Shown one piece after another: positions 35,396 through 44,433 of a stretch of DNA of 64,000 nt (position 1 is its first letter; every line of letters starts with the position of its first letter). The stretch is from Arthrobacter sp. StoSoilB22 (GTDB lineage Bacteria > Actinomycetota > Actinomycetes > Actinomycetales > Micrococcaceae): assembly GCF_019977315.1 (NCBI RefSeq), contig NZ_AP024652.1, forward strand, positions 434,001 through 498,000. The letters are read 5' to 3'. Position numbers and translations under genes: made by a program. A model generated the notes under the pieces. That model had not been told where the DNA came from and did not search any database. It saw nothing but the letters and a program-made list of their open reading frames with translations.

Positions 35396-36076
35396 ATGTT
35401 GTCCACAAAGCGCCCCGCCCTCGCCTTCGTTGGCCTCACTGCAGCCGCCCTTCTCGGACTTACTGCCTGTGGTGGTTCAAGCACCACCAGCACCCCGGCA
35501 GCTTCCTCTGCTGCTCCGGAAACCTCCATGGCGGCACCGTCGCCGTCCTCCTCCCCCATGAGCAGCGCAGCCATGGATCCGGCCGCTAACCTGGTGGGCC
35601 CCGGCTGCGCCGGCTACGCCGCACAGGTTCCGGACGGTGCCGGTTCGGTAGCCGGCATGGCCTTGGATCCGGTAGCCGTGGCAGCGTCGAACAACCCGCT
35701 CCTCAAGACACTGACCTCCGCTGTTTCCGGCAAGCTCAACCCCAAGGTTGATCTTGTTTCCACCCTGAATGGCAGCGAATTCACGGTCTTCGCACCCGTT
35801 GACGATGCTTTCGCGAAGATCGACCCCGCAACAATCGAGACGCTCAAGACGGACGATGCCCTGCTGAGCAAGATTCTCACCTACCACGTAGTCCCCGGTC
35901 AGCTGAGCCCGGACCAGATCGTCGGCACCCACAAGACTGTCCAGGGTGGCGAAGTGACGGTTGCCGGCACCAAGGATGCCCTCACGGTTGACGGAGCTTC
36001 CAACGTGATCTGCGGTGGCGTAAAGACCGCCAACGCCACGGTTTACCTGATCGACTCGGTGCTGATGCCCAAATAA
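35396..36076 (+). CDS. Fasciclin (FAS1) domain lipoprotein, MPT70/83-like
   Basis: 226 residues. Lipobox LLGLTAC near residue 24, a Ser/Thr/Pro-rich linker, then one FAS1 domain: [49 protein letters not shown] and [17 protein letters not shown]1 domains mediate cell-surface adhesion; MPT70/MPT83 of mycobacteria are the closest functional parallel. ATG 35396 follows AAGGAGAATGAC. The 5' leader from the ECF-like promoter is about 100 bases. Confidence 0.9.
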   Translation: MLSTKRPALAFVGLTAAALLGLTACGGSSTTSTPAASSAAPETSMAAPSPSSSPMSSAAMDPAANLVGPGCAGYAAQVPDGAGSVAGMALDPVAVAASNNPLLKTLTSAVSGKLNPKVDLVSTLNGSEFTVFAPVDDAFAKIDPATIETLKTDDALLSKILTYHVVPGQLSPDQIVGTHKTVQGGEVTVAGTKDALTVDGASNVICGGVKTANATVYLIDSVLMPK

Positions 36077-36117
36077 GCCATAGGGCTTAGCAACACAAGC
36101 AACAAAGCAATACCAAC

Positions 36118-36154
36118 AACAAAGCAGGCGCCGGAATCCGGCGCCTGCTTTGTT
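36118..36154. terminator. Bidirectional terminator after the fasciclin gene
   Basis: AACAAAGCAGGCGCCGGA is mirrored by its exact complement (36137-36154) with one base between; the arms end in AAC/GTT tracts on both sides, so it serves the fasciclin gene and the converging BCCT gene. Confidence 0.82.
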
Positions 36155-36164
36155 GTGTCGGGGA

Positions 36165-38105
36165 CTATCTGTTGGTGTCTTGCTCAGGTTTGCCAACCAA
36201 GGGGATGGTGCCCGTACCTGTTCCTCCGACGCATTCGGTCTCAGTGCACTTTTCAGCGCACTCGTGCCTGGTGACGAGGTCGAACTGAACGCCGCCGTGC
36301 TGCTCAACGCCTGTCCGAATGGCTCGTTCCACCACCGAGGTGGCCAAGCGCTTGTGCAACTGCAGGGGGTCGCGCCGAAGGTCCTTGACCAGCGCGAAAC
36401 AGAGCAGCAGCATGACGATGATGAATGGCAGGGCAGCCACAATGGTCACTCGTTGAAGGCCTGACAATGCTTCCGAGGGTTTGTCGCCGCCGGCAAGCAG
36501 CATGACTGCTGCCACGGCGCCGGTGAGGCTTCCCCAGAAGATCACCACTCCGCGCCGCGGGTGCTCAGCACCGTTGGAGCTAAGGGATCCCATCACAATG
36601 GAGGCAGCGTCTGCGCCGGTGACGAAGAAGATCGCCACCAGGACCATGGCCAGGACGATCACGGCTGCGGTCAGCCAGCCAGGCATCCCCAGGTTCTTCA
36701 CGAGGTCGAAGAGAGCGCCGTCGAAGTTGATGGAGGGAGCGCCGTCCACCATGGTCACCAGCCCGGGAGTGCCGGCCTTGTCCGCTTCCTGCTGAACGTG
36801 GAAGGCAGCGCCGCCGAAGATACCGAACCAGATCACGCTAACTACGCTGGGCACCAGCAGCACGCCGGTGACGAACTGGCGGATGGTGCGTCCACGGCTG
36901 ATGCGGGCGATGAACATTCCTACGAAGGGCGTCCAGGAGATCCACCATGCCCAGTAGAAGATGGTCCAGCTGGTCATCCAGCTGCGCAGGGAGTCGTCTC
37001 CCACGGCTTCGGTGCGTGAGGACATTTCAGCCAGATCGCGGGCATAGTCACCAACGGCCGAGGGAATCAGGTTGAGGATAAACAGGGTGGGGCCTGCAAC
37101 AAACACAATGAGGGCCAGGACTACCGCCAGCACCATGTTGATGTTGGACAGCCACTGGATGCCGCGGCTGATGCCTGATACTGCTGATGCCACAAAGCAG
37201 AACGTCAGGATGGCAACGATGACCACCAGCACGGGGGTGCCGATTTCACCCAGCCAGCCGTTGGAGGTCATGCCGCTGCCGATCTGCAGGGCACCGAGGC
37301 CCAGTGAGGCGGCGGTACCGAAGAGCGTGGCGAAGATGGCCAGGATGTTGATGAACTTGCCCAGCGGGCCTTCCACCATGCGAATGCCAAAGAGTGAGGT
37401 GAAGGCTGCGGAGACCAGTTGCTTGCGTCCCAGCCGGTAGGTGCCGTATGCCATGGCGATGCCGACTACTGCGTACATGGCCCAGGGGTGCAGGGTCCAG
37501 TGGAAGATGGATGTGGCCATCGCAGTCTGGATTGCGGCCGGTGTGCGGCCGTCCACTGTTCCCGGCGGTGGCGAAATGTAGTGGTAGAGCGGCTCGGCCA
37601 CACCATAGAACATGAGTCCGATTCCCATGCCGGCGGCGAACATCATGGCCACCCAGGAGACGGTTCGGAACTCGGGCTTCTCACCATCCTTGCCCAGTGG
37701 GATGTTGCCGAACTTGCCCAGGGCGAGCCACAGGACGAAGACGACGAACAAGGAGGCGAGGACCATGAAGAGCCAGCCTGTGTACTCCATGACCCAGTTC
37801 AGGGCACCTTTGGAGGTATCGGAGAGGCTGTCGCGTCCCACAAAGCCCCAGATCACGAAGGCGACGGCGATGGCGCCCGTGATCCCGAAGGTGACTTTGT
37901 CCAGGGTAAGTTTGCGGTTCCGGCGGGCTGAAACAGCCTGCTCGGTCTTGGCGTGGCGCAGCTCCTCCATGATCTGTTCGTGTTCTGCGGAATCAGGAAG
38001 TGCCTCTGCGCCTCCGTCCTCAGCGTTGAGCGCGGCCAAGGTGGTTTCGGGGTCGGTAGGTAATTCCTCGGGTGTCAGCGGTTTTGTGTCACTGTTTATA
38101 GCCAT
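36165..38105 (-). CDS. BCCT-family transporter, probable glycine betaine/choline uptake
   Basis: 646 residues, twelve predicted transmembrane helices. Family signatures visible: HWTLHPWAMYAVVGIAMAYG and YWAWWISWTPFVGMFIARISRG. A charged cytoplasmic N-terminus (about 85 residues) and a polar C-terminal tail with two Cys-rich turns (HECAEKCTETEC) flank the core. ATG 38105 follows AAAGGACC. As part of the betaine catabolic locus it most likely imports betaine or choline. An ATTGATATATCAAT palindrome lies about 185 bases upstream. Confidence 0.9.
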   Translation of the reverse strand: MAINSDTKPLTPEELPTDPETTLAALNAEDGGAEALPDSAEHEQIMEELRHAKTEQAVSARRNRKLTLDKVTFGITGAIAVAFVIWGFVGRDSLSDTSKGALNWVMEYTGWLFMVLASLFVVFVLWLALGKFGNIPLGKDGEKPEFRTVSWVAMMFAAGMGIGLMFYGVAEPLYHYISPPPGTVDGRTPAAIQTAMATSIFHWTLHPWAMYAVVGIAMAYGTYRLGRKQLVSAAFTSLFGIRMVEGPLGKFINILAIFATLFGTAASLGLGALQIGSGMTSNGWLGEIGTPVLVVIVAILTFCFVASAVSGISRGIQWLSNINMVLAVVLALIVFVAGPTLFILNLIPSAVGDYARDLAEMSSRTEAVGDDSLRSWMTSWTIFYWAWWISWTPFVGMFIARISRGRTIRQFVTGVLLVPSVVSVIWFGIFGGAAFHVQQEADKAGTPGLVTMVDGAPSINFDGALFDLVKNLGMPGWLTAAVIVLAMVLVAIFFVTGADAASIVMGSLSSNGAEHPRRGVVIFWGSLTGAVAAVMLLAGGDKPSEALSGLQRVTIVAALPFIIVMLLLCFALVKDLRRDPLQLHKRLATSVVERAIRTGVEQHGGVQFDLVTRHECAEKCTETECVGGTGTGTIPLVGKPEQDTNR

Positions 38106-38289
38106 GAGCGGGTCCTTTGCTCGGCGTGTCATGAGGCTGCGTTTCTTACGGGGCCTTGGTTAATGGATTGGATGGGGAGGTGGGGGGTGCTTCGCGGAGT
38201 GTTCCGCAGGAATCAACAACATCCGCGCTATGCAACAGAGTGCGCTCGGTCACATGCAAAGTCAAGGGATTTTCGCTCTTTAACAGCAG

Positions 38290-38303
38290 ATTGATATATC
38301 AAT
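38290..38303. promoter_or_regulatory. ATATAT-centred palindrome upstream of the BCCT gene
   Basis: ATTGATATATCAAT, a perfect 14-base palindrome in the 309-base gap between the BCCT and IclR genes. The gap holds nothing else I recognise except presumed promoters. Related half-sites occur at 49437 and 49460 beside the GntR gene. Confidence 0.6.
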
Positions 38304-38414
38304 TGGCTGAAAGTAAGTATGTTGCGTATCATGGGCTCCGTTGCGAATTGCGCATCGGAAAAGGCGCCGAGGTAAGCAGTCTTCCCGGACGGTGGTGAGG
38401 TTATGGCCGAAGGG

Positions 38415-39221
38415 CTAGCGGTACCTGTAACCCATGCGGGCGCTGATGGTCAGTCCGGCCTCCCGAAGGCCCTCAATGAGTCCGGGCTGTTCCTCCGGAG
38501 AAAAGCGGAACGACGGCCCGGAAATGCTGACGGCGGCTATGACGCTGCCAGCGTGGTTGAAGATCGGCACGGCAATGGCAGTAAGGCCGATTTCAAACTC
38601 TTCGTGGACTGTGGCGTACCCGTTCCGGGCCACGTCCAGCAGCTGCTTCTCCAGCTCGCCGCGGTTTGTGACAGTTCGAGGCGTCCGTGCGGGCAGGCCC
38701 ACTGCCTTGAAAACCTGGGCTCGTTCATCGGCGGTCAAAGCCGCAAGAAGGACTTTGCCGCTGGAGGTGGCGTGCAGCGGCGTCAGGCTTCCCACCCAGT
38801 CGTACGTGGCCAGCGTTGAGGGCCCCATGGCCTGATCCACGTTGACGGCGTAGTTTGACCGCAGGACGGCGAGGTTGACCGTCTCCTTGTATTCGGCGGC
38901 CAGCGACTCCAAAACCTGGCGTGCCTCGTGCACCACGCTGAGCCTGCCAGGAATGGACGATGCGAGGCGGAGGATTCCGAAACCCAGCTGATACTTGCCG
39001 CGTTCACTGTTCTGCCGGACGATCTCACGGCTGACCAAGGACCCCACCAACCGGGACACCGTGGATTTGTGGATGCCCATTTCCTCGGCGATTTCACTCA
39101 CTCCGGCATCGCCTTCGCGGGCCAGGATTTCCAGGATCTGGAGCGCACGGTCCACCGATTGCACGCCGCCATTTGGGGCGTCCACGTCCTTGTCAGGGTC
39201 CGGGTTGTTGTTTGCGGCCAT
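38415..39221 (-). CDS. IclR-family regulator
   Basis: 268 residues. HTH at about 20-75 (ALQILEILAREGDAGVSEIAEEMGIHKSTVSRLVGSL) then an effector domain (SVVHEARQVLESLAAEYKETVNLAVL, GKVLLAALTADERAQVF). ATG 39221 follows GAGG. It sits between the BCCT gene and moeA, so it may control betaine uptake or the formaldehyde/formate genes; no operator for it is evident. Confidence 0.88.
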   Translation of the reverse strand: MAANNNPDPDKDVDAPNGGVQSVDRALQILEILAREGDAGVSEIAEEMGIHKSTVSRLVGSLVSREIVRQNSERGKYQLGFGILRLASSIPGRLSVVHEARQVLESLAAEYKETVNLAVLRSNYAVNVDQAMGPSTLATYDWVGSLTPLHATSSGKVLLAALTADERAQVFKAVGLPARTPRTVTNRGELEKQLLDVARNGYATVHEEFEIGLTAIAVPIFNHAGSVIAAVSISGPSFRFSPEEQPGLIEGLREAGLTISARMGYRYR

Positions 39222-39313
39222 GGTGCCTCGTGTCATTGTCCAAGCAGGCCGCCGTAAGCCGGTAGCCATGTTCGGCCTGCACCCTCGTCTTTCCTCATCC
39301 TAGACGGAGTTTT

Positions 39314-39365
39314 CCACGGGCCTCGACTCGGACCACGGACCCATTCACACCACGGGCCTCGACTC
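39314..39365. repeat. Direct repeat in an intergenic gap
   Basis: CCACGGGCCTCGACTC occurs at 39314-39329 and 39350-39365, 36 bases apart, between the iclR and moeA genes. Looks like a recent short duplication; no function seen. Confidence 0.7.
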
Positions 39366-39385
39366 ACACCATGGGCAGCGAACGG

Positions 39386-40615
39386 CTAAGTCCAGGGCAG
39401 CGGCAGCACCGGCACGGGCGCTCCGGCTGCCACGCCTTCAGGAGGCACTGCCATGTATCCATGTGCCCAGGCAAGCCCACGCATCATTCCCGGACCCGTG
39501 TGGGAGGCCGGGAACACCAGGTCATGAACTACGGTGCAAGGAATTAGCCGTGTTCGCCGTGGGTCCGGTTCAATGTCAGCCCCGGACGTCATGGGGCTGG
39601 CTTCAGTGAGGGGCCTGTTTCCCAGCGCAGCCAGCAGGGGTTCGCCAAGGGTCATCAGCGCCATCATGGCCGCCAGCGGGTTCCCCGGAAGCCCGATGAT
39701 GAACCGACCATCAGGAAGTTCCGCCAGCACTGCCGGATGTCCCGGGCGCATGGCTATCCCGTCCAGTAAGAGCCTGCCGCCCAGCGCCGCAACGGCGTCG
39801 CGGAAATGGTCCGTGCCTGATTTCCCTGTTCCGCCGGTGGTAATCGTGACGTCCGGCCGCTCGGCGTCGGGAACTGAGCCTTCAGGAGCGCCGCTCAGTG
39901 CCGCCATCCACTCGTCATACGAGTCGCCGATTCTTTGCTGTCCGCGAGGCTCCCCGCCCAGTTGCGAAATGACAGTATCCAATTGAGGACCGAAGGCGTC
40001 GCGGACCTGTCCCGGTGCAGGCTCACCTGAGGTGACTACTTCGGAGCCGGTAAGCACGACGGCGACCCTCGGCTTGCGTTGTATCCGGACGTGATCGTGG
40101 CCTGCTACAGCGGCCAGGGCGATGTGTGCCGGGTTGAGGAGGGTGCCGGCGTGTATGAGGACGTCGCCGGTGGTGGCTTCTTCTCCGGCCGGACGAATGT
40201 GACGGCCGGGGAGTGTTTCGTCGGGCGTTGAATCGGGCCTGAGGGTGAGGTGCCCGGCGTCGGAGACGCGGCCGCTCTCCTTACGCAGGATGGACGTGGC
40301 ACCTGCGGGGACGAGCCCTCCGGTGGCGATAGCGCTGGCTTGCCCTGCGGCGAGCGGCCCACCCGGCGTGGTTAACTTCCATGGGCCGCCGCCGTTAATG
40401 GCCCAACCGTCCATGGCAGATGAGGCATAGTGCGGGAGATTTCGTGGCGCGGTGACGGGGCTGGTGAGCGTGCCGCCGATTGCTTCGCGGAGGGTAACTG
40501 CCACGGAGGGTAGCGGCGTGGCGCATGTGTAGGACAGCTGCCGCGCTTCGGCCCAGGTAGGCGCATGCCGCCGGACATGGGTGGTGCCGGGGGCGACTCT
40601 TTCTTGGGTGAGCAT
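39386..40615 (-). CDS. moeA: Molybdopterin molybdotransferase MoeA
   Basis: 409 residues. It matches MoeA: AREAIGG-like start of the domain, SAMDGWAI, PAGATSILRKESGRV, VAVVLTGSEVV, TITTGGTGKSGTDHFRDAV, GRFIIGLPGNPLAAM. MoeA inserts molybdenum into molybdopterin in the cytoplasm. ATG 40615 fits the domain start; it is preceded by GAAGCGAAG. Located beside fdhA and fdhF, it probably supplies cofactor to FdhF. Confidence 0.88.
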   Translation of the reverse strand: MLTQERVAPGTTHVRRHAPTWAEARQLSYTCATPLPSVAVTLREAIGGTLTSPVTAPRNLPHYASSAMDGWAINGGGPWKLTTPGGPLAAGQASAIATGGLVPAGATSILRKESGRVSDAGHLTLRPDSTPDETLPGRHIRPAGEEATTGDVLIHAGTLLNPAHIALAAVAGHDHVRIQRKPRVAVVLTGSEVVTSGEPAPGQVRDAFGPQLDTVISQLGGEPRGQQRIGDSYDEWMAALSGAPEGSVPDAERPDVTITTGGTGKSGTDHFRDAVAALGGRLLLDGIAMRPGHPAVLAELPDGRFIIGLPGNPLAAMMALMTLGEPLLAALGNRPLTEASPMTSGADIEPDPRRTRLIPCTVVHDLVFPASHTGPGMMRGLAWAHGYMAVPPEGVAAGAPVPVLPLPWT

Positions 40616-40658
40616 GGTTCTTCGCTTCCTGGGGTAGTGCTGCTGTTCCAACGCAGAT

Positions 40659-40712
40659 ACCGGGGACTGCACGGCCTTCCCGTAATGCGTGCCGCGCAGT
40701 CCCCGGTATCAG
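40659..40712. terminator. Inverted repeat between fdhA and moeA
   Basis: GATACCGGGGACTGC near 40659 is mirrored by GCAGTCCCCGGTATC ending near 40712, with a 24-base intervening segment. Both genes are on the reverse strand, so it lies downstream of fdhA and upstream of moeA. No T-run; a factor-assisted terminator or transcript stabiliser. Confidence 0.6.
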
Positions 40713-40727
40713 TTGATGCGTACTGTA

Positions 40728-41945
40728 TTAACCCTTCACGTAGCCGTTGGGGTTCAGCACGAACTTTGTTGCCGATCCGGCGTCGAACTCGGCGTAGCCG
40801 CGCGGAGCGTCCTCGAGCGGGATGGCCTTGGCGTTGACGGCCTTGGCGATCTGGACCTTGTCATGGAGGATGGCCATCATCAGCTGGCGGTTGTACTTCA
40901 TGACGGGGCACTGGCCGGTGGTGAAGGACAGGGACTTTGCCCAGCCGGTACCGAGGGACAGTGAGAGGGAGCCGTGCTTGGCTGCCTCGTCGATTCCACC
41001 CGGATCGCCAGTGACGTAGAGGCCCGGGATGCCCAGGGAGCCGCCGGCGGCGGTGATGTCCATGAGGGAGTTCAGCACGGTCGCCGGAGCCTCGTGGGAG
41101 GCATCCTTGCCGTGGCCGCGGGCTTCGAAACCAACAGCGTCCACGCCGCAATCCACTTCCGGAACTCCAAGGATCTGTGCGATCTGCTCCTTGGGATCGC
41201 CGTTGGAGACGTTGACGGTTTCGCAGCCGAAGGATCGCGCCTGCGCCAGCCGGTCCTCGTTCATGTCGCCCACAATCACGACGGCGGCGCCAAGCAACTG
41301 GGCGCCGACGGCGGCGGCAAGGCCCACAGGCCCGGCACCAGCGATGTAAACCGTGGATCCTACGCCCACGCCGGCAGTAACCGCGCCGTGGAAGCCGGTG
41401 GGGAAAATGTCCGAGAGCATGGTCAAGTCCATGATCTTTTCCAGGGCCTGATCGCGGTCCGGGAAGCGCAGCAGGTTCCAGTCAGCGTAGGGAACCAGCA
41501 CGAACTCTGCTTGTCCGCCTACCCATCCGCCCATGTCAACGTAGCCGTAGGCGCTGCCGGGGCGGTCGGGGTTGACGTTGAGGCAAATGCCGGTCTTCTG
41601 TTCCTTACAGTTCCGGCAGCGGCCACAGGAGATGTTGAACGGCACGGAGACGATGTCGCCTACCTTGATGAACTCGACGTCGGGTCCCACCTCCACCACC
41701 TCGCCGGTGATTTCGTGGCCGAGGACCAGGTCCTTCGGAGCCGTGGTGCGGCCGCGGACCATGTGCTGGTCCGAACCGCAGATGTTGGTGGTCACCGTCC
41801 GGAGGATCGCGCCGTGCGGTACTTTCCTTCCGACGTTGGCAGGGTTGACGCCTGGTCCGTCTTTGAGCTCAAACGTTGGGTAGTCAGTGTCGATGATCTC
41901 AACGACACCGGGTTCCTTGTAGGCGACTGCTCTGTTTCCTGACAT
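40728..41945 (-). CDS. fdhA: Glutathione-independent formaldehyde dehydrogenase (zinc ADH family)
   Basis: 405 residues. Zinc-ADH family: catalytic-site CGSDQHMVRG and GHEITGEVVEVG, structural zinc CGRCRNCKEQKTGICLN, NAD-binding GAGPVGLAAAVGAQLLGA. Overall closest to FdhA, which oxidises formaldehyde to formate with NAD. ATG 41945 has GGGAG before it. In this locus it removes formaldehyde released by betaine demethylation. Confidence 0.88.
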   Translation of the reverse strand: MSGNRAVAYKEPGVVEIIDTDYPTFELKDGPGVNPANVGRKVPHGAILRTVTTNICGSDQHMVRGRTTAPKDLVLGHEITGEVVEVGPDVEFIKVGDIVSVPFNISCGRCRNCKEQKTGICLNVNPDRPGSAYGYVDMGGWVGGQAEFVLVPYADWNLLRFPDRDQALEKIMDLTMLSDIFPTGFHGAVTAGVGVGSTVYIAGAGPVGLAAAVGAQLLGAAVVIVGDMNEDRLAQARSFGCETVNVSNGDPKEQIAQILGVPEVDCGVDAVGFEARGHGKDASHEAPATVLNSLMDITAAGGSLGIPGLYVTGDPGGIDEAAKHGSLSLSLGTGWAKSLSFTTGQCPVMKYNRQLMMAILHDKVQIAKAVNAKAIPLEDAPRGYAEFDAGSATKFVLNPNGYVKG

Positions 41946-42000
41946 GGTCACTCCCTATTCTTTGGCTGTTACTGACATTGCTGCCCAATGGACCGAAAAC

Positions 42001-42049
42001 GGTGCTTCGATGAGGAAATACCTCCCCAGGTTTCAGGCACCGAAGCACC
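42001..42049. terminator. Structured element downstream of fdhF
   Basis: GGTGCTTCG and CGAAGCACC flank a nested GAGG/CCTC stem; on the reverse strand GTTTTCGG follows. It lies after the fdhF stop and before the fdhA start, so it may end the fdhF transcript or form part of the fdhA leader. Confidence 0.45.
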
Positions 42050-42104
42050 AATTACGGCCCACCGGACGGGTAAAAAACTGACAAGTGGAAAATCTGCTCT
42101 GGAT

Positions 42105-44423
42105 CTACGCTTTCTCCAGCCGGATGATCACCGACTTCGAGGTGGGTGTTCCACTGGTATCGGCCACGGAATCCAAGGGCACCAGGACGTTTGTTTCCGG
42201 GTAGTAGGCGGCGGCGCACCCTTTCGGCGTCGAATAGGACACGATGCGGAAGTTCTCGGCCCGCCGGTCCGTCCCTTGGAACTCGGAAATCAGGTGGACC
42301 ATGTCGCCGTCGGAGAATCCCAGCTCGGTGATGTCGTCGGCGTTGATGAGCACCACGCGCCGGCCACCATGGATGCCGCGGTAGCGGTCGTCCTTGCCGT
42401 AGATGGTGGTGTTGTACTGGTCATGTGAGCGCAGGGTCTGCAGGACCAGCCGGCCGGGCGGGATCTTGATGAACTCCAGCTCGTTGCCCGTGAAGTGTGC
42501 TTTCCCGGATGCGGTGTGGAACTTCCTGGCGTCGCGCGGTGGGTGTGGCAGCACGAAGCCGCCGGGGTGCTGGATGCGTGCTTCAAAGTCCTCAAAACCA
42601 TCGAAGACGGCCTCAATGTGCTTCCGGATCAGGGTGTAGTCGTCCCGCATGGCCAGCCAGGATGCCTGGGGCGTGTTGGGCAGGTGCCCGTGACCGTCCG
42701 TAAACAACCTGTCCGCGAGATTGCAGACGATCGCCACTTCCGAGTGGAGGTGGTCGCTTGCAGGTTTGAGGCGTCCCCGTGAGGCGTGGACGGCGCTCAT
42801 GGAGTCCTCCACGGTGACCCGCTGGTCGCCCGTGCGTTGCGTGTCCTTCTCGGTGCGGCCGAGGGTGGGCAGGATCAAAGCCCGCCGACCCGTGGACAGG
42901 TGTGAGTGATTCAGCTTGGTGGAGATCTGCACGCTCAGGCCAGTGTTGGCCAGGGCCTGCTCGGTAACCTCTGAATCGGGGGCGGCCCGCACGAAGTTGC
43001 CGCCCATCCCCATGAAGAAACGGACTTTCCCGTCGCGCATGGCGCGGATGGCTGCCACGGTGTCGTAGCCATGCTCCCGGGGAGAGCGGAACCCGAATTC
43101 CTGGTCCAGCCGGTCATGGAACGTCGGAGGCATCTTCTCGAAGATGCCCATGGTGCGGTCGCCTTGAACGTTCGAGTGCCCGCGCACGGGGCACACGCCG
43201 GCGCCGGGCTTGCCGATATTGCCCTGGAGCAGGAGAACGTTGACCACATCGCGGAGGGTGGGGACGGAATGTTTGTGCTGGGTCAGTCCCATGGCCCAGC
43301 ACACGATGGTGGCGCTGGAGGCGAGCAAGCGCTCACCCGTCGCATGGATCTGCTCCAGGGTCAGGCCGGTTGCCTCCACAATGTCATCCCACTCCACCTT
43401 CTCCAGGTAGCGCAGGTAGTCATCGAGACCCACGGTGTGGTTGTTGATGAAGTGGTGATCCAGCACGGTGTCCAGGCCCGGAGTGTTCCGTCCCGCAGCT
43501 TCGGCCTCCAGAAGGTATTTGCCCAGTCCTTGGAACAGGGCTTGGTCTCCACCGGCACGGATCTGCAGGAAGTCGTCCGTCAGCTGGGTCCCTTGAATCA
43601 TTCCGGCCAGGTGCTGGGGGTTTTCAAAGTGCAGGAGCCCGGCTTCGGGAAGCGGGTTGACGGACACGATGATCGCGCCGTTCTTCTTGGCCTTTTCCAA
43701 GGCGCTGAGCATGCGCGGGTGGTTGGTGCCGGGGTTCTGTCCAGCGACGAAGATCAGTGACGCCGTCTCCAGGTCCGTCAGGCTGACGGAACCCTTGCCG
43801 ATGCCAATGGTTTCCACCAGTGCGGAGCCGGAGGATTCGTGGCACATGTTGGAGCAGTCCGGGAGGTTGTTGGTGCCCAGGCCGCGAACCAAGAGCTGGT
43901 ACACGAACGCGGCTTCATTGGAGGTCCGGCCGGAGGTGTAGAAAACCGCTTCGTCCGGGTGTTCCATGGCCCGCAACTCTTCGGCCATGAGGTCATAGGC
44001 ATCTTCCCACTCAATGGTCCTGTAGTGAGTAGCGCCTTCATCGAGGAACATCGGGTGGGTGATCCGGCCTTGCTGGCCCAGCCAGAAATCATCGCGGGTT
44101 TTGAGCTCAGCAACGGAATGGTGGGCAAAGAACTCCGGCGTGACGCGGCGGCGGGTGCCTTCCTCAGCCACTGCCTTGGCGCCGTTCTCGCAGAACTCTG
44201 CCGCATTACGCTTTTCATGCTCGGGCCAGGCGCATCCCATGCAGTCGAACCCGTCCAGCTGATTCACAGCTAGAAGGGTCTGAACGCTTCGCAGCGGTCC
44301 CATCTGTTCCAGCGAAATTTTCAGGGCGTTGGCAACAGCTGGGATGCCAACGGCCTTGGTCTTGGGTTTGGTGACGGTCAGCTTTGACTCGTCAATGTTC
44401 TCGCGTGGAGCTTTGGAATGCAT
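42105..44423 (-). CDS. fdhF: FdhF/YdeP-family molybdopterin oxidoreductase (formate dehydrogenase-like)
   Basis: 772 residues. Molybdopterin-binding family: QLDGFDCMGCAWPEHEKRNAAEFCENG at the N-terminus lacks the four-cysteine cluster of classical FdhF, which fits the YdeP-type branch; SNMCHESSGSAL, GQNPGTNHPRMLSAL, PVRGHSNVQGDR and MGMGGNFVRAAPD follow. It likely oxidises formate to CO2. It starts 10 bases after folD. The electron acceptor is not evident. Confidence 0.85.
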   Translation of the reverse strand: MHSKAPRENIDESKLTVTKPKTKAVGIPAVANALKISLEQMGPLRSVQTLLAVNQLDGFDCMGCAWPEHEKRNAAEFCENGAKAVAEEGTRRRVTPEFFAHHSVAELKTRDDFWLGQQGRITHPMFLDEGATHYRTIEWEDAYDLMAEELRAMEHPDEAVFYTSGRTSNEAAFVYQLLVRGLGTNNLPDCSNMCHESSGSALVETIGIGKGSVSLTDLETASLIFVAGQNPGTNHPRMLSALEKAKKNGAIIVSVNPLPEAGLLHFENPQHLAGMIQGTQLTDDFLQIRAGGDQALFQGLGKYLLEAEAAGRNTPGLDTVLDHHFINNHTVGLDDYLRYLEKVEWDDIVEATGLTLEQIHATGERLLASSATIVCWAMGLTQHKHSVPTLRDVVNVLLLQGNIGKPGAGVCPVRGHSNVQGDRTMGIFEKMPPTFHDRLDQEFGFRSPREHGYDTVAAIRAMRDGKVRFFMGMGGNFVRAAPDSEVTEQALANTGLSVQISTKLNHSHLSTGRRALILPTLGRTEKDTQRTGDQRVTVEDSMSAVHASRGRLKPASDHLHSEVAIVCNLADRLFTDGHGHLPNTPQASWLAMRDDYTLIRKHIEAVFDGFEDFEARIQHPGGFVLPHPPRDARKFHTASGKAHFTGNELEFIKIPPGRLVLQTLRSHDQYNTTIYGKDDRYRGIHGGRRVVLINADDITELGFSDGDMVHLISEFQGTDRRAENFRIVSYSTPKGCAAAYYPETNVLVPLDSVADTSGTPTSKSVIIRLEKA

Positions 44424-44433
44424 GGGAACCCCT

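Noticed and set aside
42001..42049. Known tetrahydrofolate riboswitch
   Set aside because: Sequence does not resemble the THF riboswitch consensus I remember; kept only as an unexplained structured element.
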